A DNA stretch of 19,456 nucleotides from JBLIKP01 sp047635375 (GTDB taxonomy: Bacteria > Bacteroidota > Bacteroidia > Sphingobacteriales > Sphingobacteriaceae): NCBI GenBank assembly GCA_047635375.1, contig JBLIKP010000043.1:1-19456 (forward strand), written 5' to 3'. Below are positions 14,984 to 19,456 of the stretch, in pieces. The notes below the pieces were generated by a model. It was not told the origin of the DNA and did no database searches. It worked only from the letters and a program-made list of their open reading frames with translations. The position numbers were made by a program, and so were the translations under genes. Every line of letters begins with the position of its first letter. Position 1 is the stretch's first letter.

Positions 14984-16432
14984 ATGCCAAAACTGTATAA
15001 GTTAATTTTACGGTCATACATCGGACCATTTGTAGCGACGTTTTTTATAACGTTGTTCATTTTGCTGATGCAATTTCTCTTCAAGTATGTAGATGACTTG
15101 GTGGGAAAAGGACTAGAATGGTATGTCATCCTAGAACTTCTTCTTTACGCTTCCAGTACATTAGTCCCATTAGCACTGCCCTTAGCGGTATTACTTTCCT
15201 CATTAATGACTTTCGGTAGTCTCGCCGAAAATTACGAATTAGTGGCCTTCAAATCAGCTGGTGTTTCCCTTGGAAGGGTTATGATGCCTTTATTTCTATT
15301 CACCGGAATTTTAAGTGTTGGCGCATTCTTTTTCAGCAATCAGGTTATGCCTTTTGCCAATTTAAAAATGAATTCTCTTCTCTATGATGTAAGGCAACAA
15401 AAGCCGACATTAACAATTAAGGAAGGTGTTTTTTACAGTGGGATTGAAGGTTACAGCATTCGTGTAGGAAAAAAGGAAAAGGATGGAAGCCACCTAAAGG
15501 ATATCATGATTTATGATCATGCTAAAAATCAAGGAAATAGAAACGTGCTTATGGCCAAATCTGGGGTCATGAGTAAATCGGAAAATGGAAGGTATTTAGT
15601 TTTAAACTTATACAATGGGATCCGTTACGAGGAAACTATCGATCCCAAAAATCCGCGCGCTAGGGTTAAGCACGTTAGGTTTAGGTTTAAGGAGCAGGAA
15701 GTGAAATTTGATCTCTCGGCATTTGAAATGGAGCGAACAGACGAAAGCCTATTCAAAGATCATTACAAGATGTTAAATGTTGCACAATTGCTAAACGCGG
15801 AGGACAGCTTGAAACTAAGGCTTGAAGCTGAGTACCTGGAATTGAATAAATACATAAAAGGACAAATTAGCTTTATAAAAAAAGATTCTATTCTGAATTT
15901 TTATCCGCCAAGGGAAATAGCAGTTTCAGAAAAGGGTTTTCTAAGGACTTTTAGTCGTGAAAAGCGCAAGCCAATCCTAAGGAGAGCCTTAAGTATTACT
16001 CGAAATGTCAAAAGTTTCACAGCCTCCACGGTAAGAGAAGAGGACTATACCGTAAAAAAAATCACCAAGCATGGTATTGAATGGCATAGAAAGTTCACTT
16101 TGTCAGTAGCATGCGCTATTTTATTTTTTATCGGAGCTCCACTAGGTGCAATTATTAAAAAAGGCGGATTAGGCTTGCCCGTGGTAGTGTCCATTATGTT
16201 TTTTATTCTTTTCCATATTGTAAGTATTAGTGGGGAAAAATTTGCTCGTGAGGGAATTATGACTTCTTTTTCAGGTATGTGGCTCGCTTCTGTGGTGCTA
16301 ATTCCAATTGGACTTTTCTTTACCTACAAAGCCACCACAGATTCCACCTTGTTTGATTATCAGCTTTATCAGAGTTTTGTTCAAAAAGTCAAAAAGTTAT
16401 TCGGTGGCCAGAAAAAAAACAATCCCAACTAA
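14984..16432 (+). CDS. LptF/LptG-family permease (YjgP/YjgQ)
   Basis: This 482-residue inner-membrane protein has the LptF/G architecture. N-terminal spans are around residues 12-32, 48-75 and 99-118, and contain the conserved PLALPLAVLLSSLMTFG and ELVAFKSAG blocks. A long periplasmic jelly-roll region follows (about 140-360). Three C-terminal spans lie near 365-455 (VACAILFFIGAPLGAIIKKG, VVVSIMFFILFHIVSISGEK). LptF and LptG form the membrane core that, powered by LptB, extracts lipopolysaccharide from the inner membrane and passes it to LptC. The sequence alone does not say whether this copy is LptF or LptG; Bacteroidota typically have two such genes. The stretch between about 275 and 360 is rich in charged residues and longer than I expect for the proteobacterial proteins. 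No LptB is nearby. Family assignment is strong. Confidence 0.9.
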   Translation: MPKLYKLILRSYIGPFVATFFITLFILLMQFLFKYVDDLVGKGLEWYVILELLLYASSTLVPLALPLAVLLSSLMTFGSLAENYELVAFKSAGVSLGRVMMPLFLFTGILSVGAFFFSNQVMPFANLKMNSLLYDVRQQKPTLTIKEGVFYSGIEGYSIRVGKKEKDGSHLKDIMIYDHAKNQGNRNVLMAKSGVMSKSENGRYLVLNLYNGIRYEETIDPKNPRARVKHVRFRFKEQEVKFDLSAFEMERTDESLFKDHYKMLNVAQLLNAEDSLKLRLEAEYLELNKYIKGQISFIKKDSILNFYPPREIAVSEKGFLRTFSREKRKPILRRALSITRNVKSFTASTVREEDYTVKKITKHGIEWHRKFTLSVACAILFFIGAPLGAIIKKGGLGLPVVVSIMFFILFHIVSISGEKFAREGIMTSFSGMWLASVVLIPIGLFFTYKATTDSTLFDYQLYQSFVQKVKKLFGGQKKNNPN

Positions 16433-16448
16433 AACCTATTATTCTTTT

Positions 16449-16456
16449 TACCTTTG
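16449..16456 (+). promoter_or_regulatory. -7 promoter box for the glycosyltransferase pair
   Basis: TACCTTTG again, ending 17 bp before the TTG start at 16474, in the 41-bp gap after the permease stop. It suggests that the pair has its own promoter rather than relying only on read-through. Confidence 0.5.
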
Positions 16457-16473
16457 ATTTTCAGAAACCCATT

Positions 16474-17670
16474 TTGAAGGTACTCGTACTCACAAATAGA
16501 ATCCCATGGCCTACCAAAGATGGTGGTGCATTAGCGATGTTAGGAATGTTAAAAACCCTTCGTCGGCAAGTTGAGGGGCTTCATTTGCTAAGTATAAATG
16601 CCTCAAGACAATGGGTTAATCCGAATAAACTCCCTCCATTTTTTGATGAACTTGATAGTCTGACTGCGGTCGATGTTGATACTCAAGTAAAACCATTAGG
16701 AGCCTTTTTAAATCTTTTTGGGAATAAATCCTATAATATTTCAAGGTTTGTAAATTCTAAAGTAACAAAGGCACTTAAAGACCTTCTTGAAAAAGAGGAT
16801 TTTGACGTGGTTCAATTTGACAACTTATTTGTAACTCCCTATTTAAGTACGGTGCGTAAATATTCTAATGCCAAAGTGGTGTATAGGTCCCATAATATTG
16901 AGTTCGAAATTTGGGATAAGTTAGCTCAAGGCGCAGGAAATAAAGTCAAAAAAGAATACCTAAAATTATTGGCTAATCGACTAAAAACTTATGAATTAGG
17001 AAGGCTTAATAAGTTTGATTTAGTAGTTCCTATAAGCGAAGGAGACGCTGAGATTTATAAAAAATTGGGAGAGAAAAGCCTAATATTTACAAGTGGATTT
17101 GGAATTGACATGCCTCAATACCCCCAAGTAAAATTGGGCGATAAGAAAATTAGCTTTTTGGGATCTTTAGATTGGCTTCCAAATCAAGAAGGGTTATCCT
17201 GGTTTATTGAGAAGGTATGGCCCTTAGTTTTAAAGGGAAATAAAAACCTGATCTTAGAAGTTGCAGGAAAAAATCCGCCAGAAAGTATTAAGACAATAAA
17301 AGCCAAAAATTATATCCTAAAGGGGGAGGTGGACTCAGCCCTAGAATTTTTAAAAAACTCGGCAGTAATGGTTGTCCCATTGATTTCTGGGAGTGGAATA
17401 CGGATAAAAATAATTGAGGGCTTAGCGTGGGGCCTTCCTATGGTTTCAACCTCGAAAGGTGCTGAGGCCCTGGGTTTAACTCATGGTGAAAATATTCTAA
17501 TCGCCGATGATCCAAAAGAATTTGCAAAACATATACTTGAGTTAACATCAAATAAAGGGCGCCGTGAGCAATTATCGGATAAAGCCAGAGCCATGGCCCA
17601 GTCTAATTTCGATCTTAATACTCAGGGAGAGCAGTTGGTTGAACGTTATAAAAAAATGATGAACGCATGA
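16474..17670 (+). CDS. GT-B glycosyltransferase, family 4-like (first of pair)
   Basis: This 398-residue cytoplasmic enzyme has two Rossmann halves. The N-terminal one opens with VLVLTNRIPWPTKDGGA, the donor/acceptor loop of GT4-type enzymes, and includes DVVQFDNLF and VYRSHNIEFEIWDK. The C-terminal one has ISFLGSLDWLPNQEGLSWF (about 229-247) and the nucleotide-sugar site VPLISGSGIRIKIIEGLAWG (about 301-320). These features place it with retaining glycosyltransferases that build surface polysaccharide or lipopolysaccharide chains; sugar and acceptor are unknown. The start is TTG at 16474: KVLVLTNRIP must begin here for the first strand, and no ATG is nearby upstream. The last four bases (ATGA) are shared with the next gene, so the two are translationally coupled. 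Confidence 0.87.
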   Translation: MKVLVLTNRIPWPTKDGGALAMLGMLKTLRRQVEGLHLLSINASRQWVNPNKLPPFFDELDSLTAVDVDTQVKPLGAFLNLFGNKSYNISRFVNSKVTKALKDLLEKEDFDVVQFDNLFVTPYLSTVRKYSNAKVVYRSHNIEFEIWDKLAQGAGNKVKKEYLKLLANRLKTYELGRLNKFDLVVPISEGDAEIYKKLGEKSLIFTSGFGIDMPQYPQVKLGDKKISFLGSLDWLPNQEGLSWFIEKVWPLVLKGNKNLILEVAGKNPPESIKTIKAKNYILKGEVDSALEFLKNSAVMVVPLISGSGIRIKIIEGLAWGLPMVSTSKGAEALGLTHGENILIADDPKEFAKHILELTSNKGRREQLSDKARAMAQSNFDLNTQGEQLVERYKKMMNA

Positions 17671-18821
17671 AGTTGATGATATTTTTATCGCGTTTTCCAT
17701 ACCCTCTTGAGAAAGGGGATAAGCTGCGCGCATTTTACCAAATAAAAGAGTTGTCAAAGCATTTTGAAATATATCTTTTCGCGGCAAATTATGGTAAGGT
17801 TGAAAAATCGCACCTCAAAAAGTTATCCCCATACTGTAAGGAAATTGAGGTTGTAAAACTTTCCAAGGCACAAATTTTATGGAACCTTATAAAGTCCCCT
17901 TTCTTAGGACTTCCGTTTCATGTTGGCTACTTTTTTTCAACTTCGGTAAAGAAAAGGGCAGAAGAATTTGCTCGAAAAATCAATCCCGATCGACTTTATT
18001 GTCAGCTTATTAGGACAGCTCCCTTTGTAGAAGATATAGAAGGAATTAAAATACTGGATTTCCAGGACGCATTTTCTTTAAATGCAAGTAGACGCGCCGA
18101 AAGAGCCTCTTTTTTAAAGCCAATTTTACTTTGGGAGTCAAAAATGTTACTTGCTTATGAGCATAAAATGGCCGAAATATTTAAAAGGAAAGTTATTATC
18201 TCGGAACCTGATAGAGTGGCATTAAAACTGCCTAAAGAAAATATAGTTATTGTGCCTAATGGTATTGATAATGAGTTTTTTAGTCCGCGGATTGTTAAGA
18301 AGAAATATTCAATTTCTTTTGTTGGGAACATGAGTTACCCGCCAAATGTAGACGCCGTCCAGTTTTTGGCCAATTCCATTCTGCACTTAGTTTGGAAAGT
18401 AAAACCGGATGTTACTTTTTTAATCGCTGGTGCCAATCCAACTTCCGCCGTAAGGCAGCTAGCAAATGAAAAGATAAAGGTGACCGGGTGGGTTGAAGAT
18501 ATTCGCGACGCCTACGCTGAAGCAGAATTGTTCATCGCGCCAATGCGTATCGGTTCTGGATTGCAGAATAAACTGCTTGAAGCTATGGCTATGGGGATCC
18601 CAAGTATTACCACAAAATTAGCAAATGATAGCTTAGGAGCTCAGCATAATCATCACCTTTTGGTTGGGGAAACAGCCGAGGAATTGGCGGCCTTGATTCT
18701 TGAGGTTTTATCGGATAAGGAATTGTGCGAAAAAATAGGAGCGAAGGGTTTACAATTTGTGCTTGAAAATTATGGATGGAATGAAAGTACCCAGCCCTTG
18801 GTCGACTTAATTAAACAATAA
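17667..18821 (+). CDS. GT-B glycosyltransferase, family 4-like (second of pair)
   Basis: A 384-residue relative of the preceding enzyme. It starts MKLMIFLSRFPYPLEKGDKL, the form seen in the sugar transferases of the PEP-CTERM/exosortase (stp1-like) group and in many Bacteroidota surface-glycan clusters. Later blocks are KVIISEPDRVAL, IVPNGIDNEFF and SFVGNMSYPPNVDAVQFL (GT-B C-terminal domain start), then MRIGSGLQNKLLEAMAMGIP, where E312 lies in the conserved nucleotide-sugar helix. Its ATG overlaps the previous stop as ATGA. The two proteins match in plan and motifs and may come from an ancient duplication, but the sequences have diverged well beyond a recent copy. Sugar, linkage and acceptor cannot be told. 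No exosortase or PEP-CTERM protein is seen in the window. Confidence 0.88.
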   Translation: MKLMIFLSRFPYPLEKGDKLRAFYQIKELSKHFEIYLFAANYGKVEKSHLKKLSPYCKEIEVVKLSKAQILWNLIKSPFLGLPFHVGYFFSTSVKKRAEEFARKINPDRLYCQLIRTAPFVEDIEGIKILDFQDAFSLNASRRAERASFLKPILLWESKMLLAYEHKMAEIFKRKVIISEPDRVALKLPKENIVIVPNGIDNEFFSPRIVKKKYSISFVGNMSYPPNVDAVQFLANSILHLVWKVKPDVTFLIAGANPTSAVRQLANEKIKVTGWVEDIRDAYAEAELFIAPMRIGSGLQNKLLEAMAMGIPSITTKLANDSLGAQHNHHLLVGETAEELAALILEVLSDKELCEKIGAKGLQFVLENYGWNESTQPLVDLIKQ

Positions 18822-18862
18822 ATCATTAGTTAAAATGGGTGGCGGAGCAAACATTTTAGTTG

Positions 18863-18870
18863 TACCTTTG
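18863..18870 (+). promoter_or_regulatory. -7 promoter box for ribB/ribBA
   Basis: TACCTTTG, exact to consensus, ends 23 bp before the ribB ATG at 18894 and after the glycosyltransferase stop. The leader is A-rich and far too short for an FMN riboswitch, and no riboswitch fold is seen. Confidence 0.55.
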
Positions 18871-18893
18871 TCTTCCTAAAAAAGAAAAAGCAC

Positions 18894-19456
18894 ATGCAGG
18901 GGCAGTTAAATACTATAGAGGAAGCCATAGAGGAAATAAAGGCAGGGAAAGTTATTATTGTTGTCGACGATGAAGATCGTGAAAATGAGGGTGATTTTTT
19001 AACTGCTGCCGAAAATGCTACTCCCGAAGTCATCAATTTTATGGCTACTCACGGACGTGGGTTGATTTGTGCCCCATTGACCCAAGATCGCTGCGAAGAG
19101 CTTGATTTGGGGTTAATGGTTGGAAGAAATACCACCAGTCATGAAACCAATTTCACCGTTTCGGTGGATTTATTAGGAAATGGATGTACGACCGGGATTT
19201 CGGCGTCAGACCGTTCAAAAACAATTAAAGAATTAATTAACCCTGAGAGTAAACCAGCCGATTTCGGTCGCCCGGGCCACATTTTTCCGCTTTTAGCGAA
19301 AAGAGGTGGCGTTTTACGTCGTGCTGGACATACTGAAGCAGCTGTTGATCTTTCAAGATTAGCTGGGTTTTCACCAGCAGGGGTAATTGTTGAGATAATG
19401 AACGATGATGGGTCAATGGCTCGCCTTGATGATTTGTACCTAATCGCCAAGAAATT
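18894..19456 (+). CDS. ribB: 3,4-dihydroxy-2-butanone-4-phosphate synthase, probably bifunctional RibBA; 3' end outside window
   Basis: The first 187 codons are present and the frame is open at the window edge. RibB makes 3,4-dihydroxy-2-butanone 4-phosphate and formate from ribulose 5-phosphate, a precursor of riboflavin. The active-site acidic loop DDEDRENEGD (residues 25-34) binds Mg2+ and substrate. THGRGLICAPL, TNFTVSVD, TTGISASDRSKTI, RPGHIFPLLAKRGGVLRRAG and HTEAAVDL follow in the standard order, including the catalytic histidine of the RxGHTEA segment. In Flavobacteria this enzyme is usually fused to GTP cyclohydrolase II (RibA), but that half would lie beyond the edge, so the fusion is an inference. 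The ATG at 18894 begins MQGQLNTIEEAIEEIKAGK, the usual N-terminal helix. Confidence 0.93.
   Translation, partial: MQGQLNTIEEAIEEIKAGKVIIVVDDEDRENEGDFLTAAENATPEVINFMATHGRGLICAPLTQDRCEELDLGLMVGRNTTSHETNFTVSVDLLGNGCTTGISASDRSKTIKELINPESKPADFGRPGHIFPLLAKRGGVLRRAGHTEAAVDLSRLAGFSPAGVIVEIMNDDGSMARLDDLYLIAKK

Noticed and set aside
18822..18893. Possible FMN riboswitch before ribB
   Set aside because: The gap is 72 bp, AT-rich and lacks the conserved RFN stems; only a -7 box is visible.
18830..19036. Minus-strand open frame opposite the start of ribB
   Set aside because: It is antisense to the conserved RibB N-terminus and has no recognisable content.
1..19456. CRISPR array, insertion sequence, prophage, toxin-antitoxin or defence genes
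   Set aside because: No regularly spaced direct repeats, transposase, integrase or phage-like genes, and no small paired toxin-antitoxin frames, were seen on either strand.

Overview
The window looks like chromosomal DNA of a Bacteroidota bacterium, most likely in or near Flavobacteriales. The evidence is AT-rich sequence, A-rich leaders without clear Shine-Dalgarno sequences, TAnnTTTG-type -7 promoter boxes, a split-type transketolase N-terminal subunit, a START-like gene next to an LptF/LptG permease, CrtZ, and a secreted parallel beta-helix protein of a type common in this phylum. Family or genus cannot be fixed from the sequence alone.

Layout. Positions 1-8468 are almost entirely minus-strand: a secreted VWA-domain protein (cut by the window edge), the transketolase N-terminal subunit, a gene-poor gap holding the wrecked C-terminal end of an OmpA-family gene on the plus strand, an MlaE-MlaF lipid transporter pair, a 3-hydroxybutyryl-CoA dehydrogenase, tRNA-Ala(GGC), and a tight cluster transcribed surE, small membrane protein, lpxB, spoIID-like. 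Positions 8540-9384 are plus-strand: a DCC (DUF393) protein and beta-carotene hydroxylase crtZ. Positions 9391-14291 are minus-strand again: a ChaN-like protein overlapping a MarC-family membrane protein, a 2.6-kb decayed secreted beta-helix gene with at least four internal stops and five frameshifts, a DinB-superfamily protein, and tRNA-Met(CAT). From 14546 to the right edge all genes are plus-strand: START-like protein, LptF/LptG-family permease, two overlapping GT-B glycosyltransferases, and the start of ribB/ribBA.

How the genes fit together. Much of the content concerns the cell envelope: lipid A synthesis (LpxB), lipopolysaccharide export (LptF/G), phospholipid transport (MlaE/MlaF), wall remodelling (SpoIID domain), surface glycan synthesis (the glycosyltransferases) and carotenoid modification (CrtZ). 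The rest is housekeeping metabolism and tRNAs.

I found no CRISPR array, insertion sequence, phage, toxin-antitoxin or recognisable defence system, and no candidate for a new multi-gene system. The most interesting items are two independently decayed genes for surface or secreted proteins beside intact housekeeping genes, a glycosyltransferase pair lying between lptF/G and ribBA, orphaned subunits (transketolase N without C, MlaEF without MlaD), and a repeated TACCTTTG promoter box placed very close to start codons.
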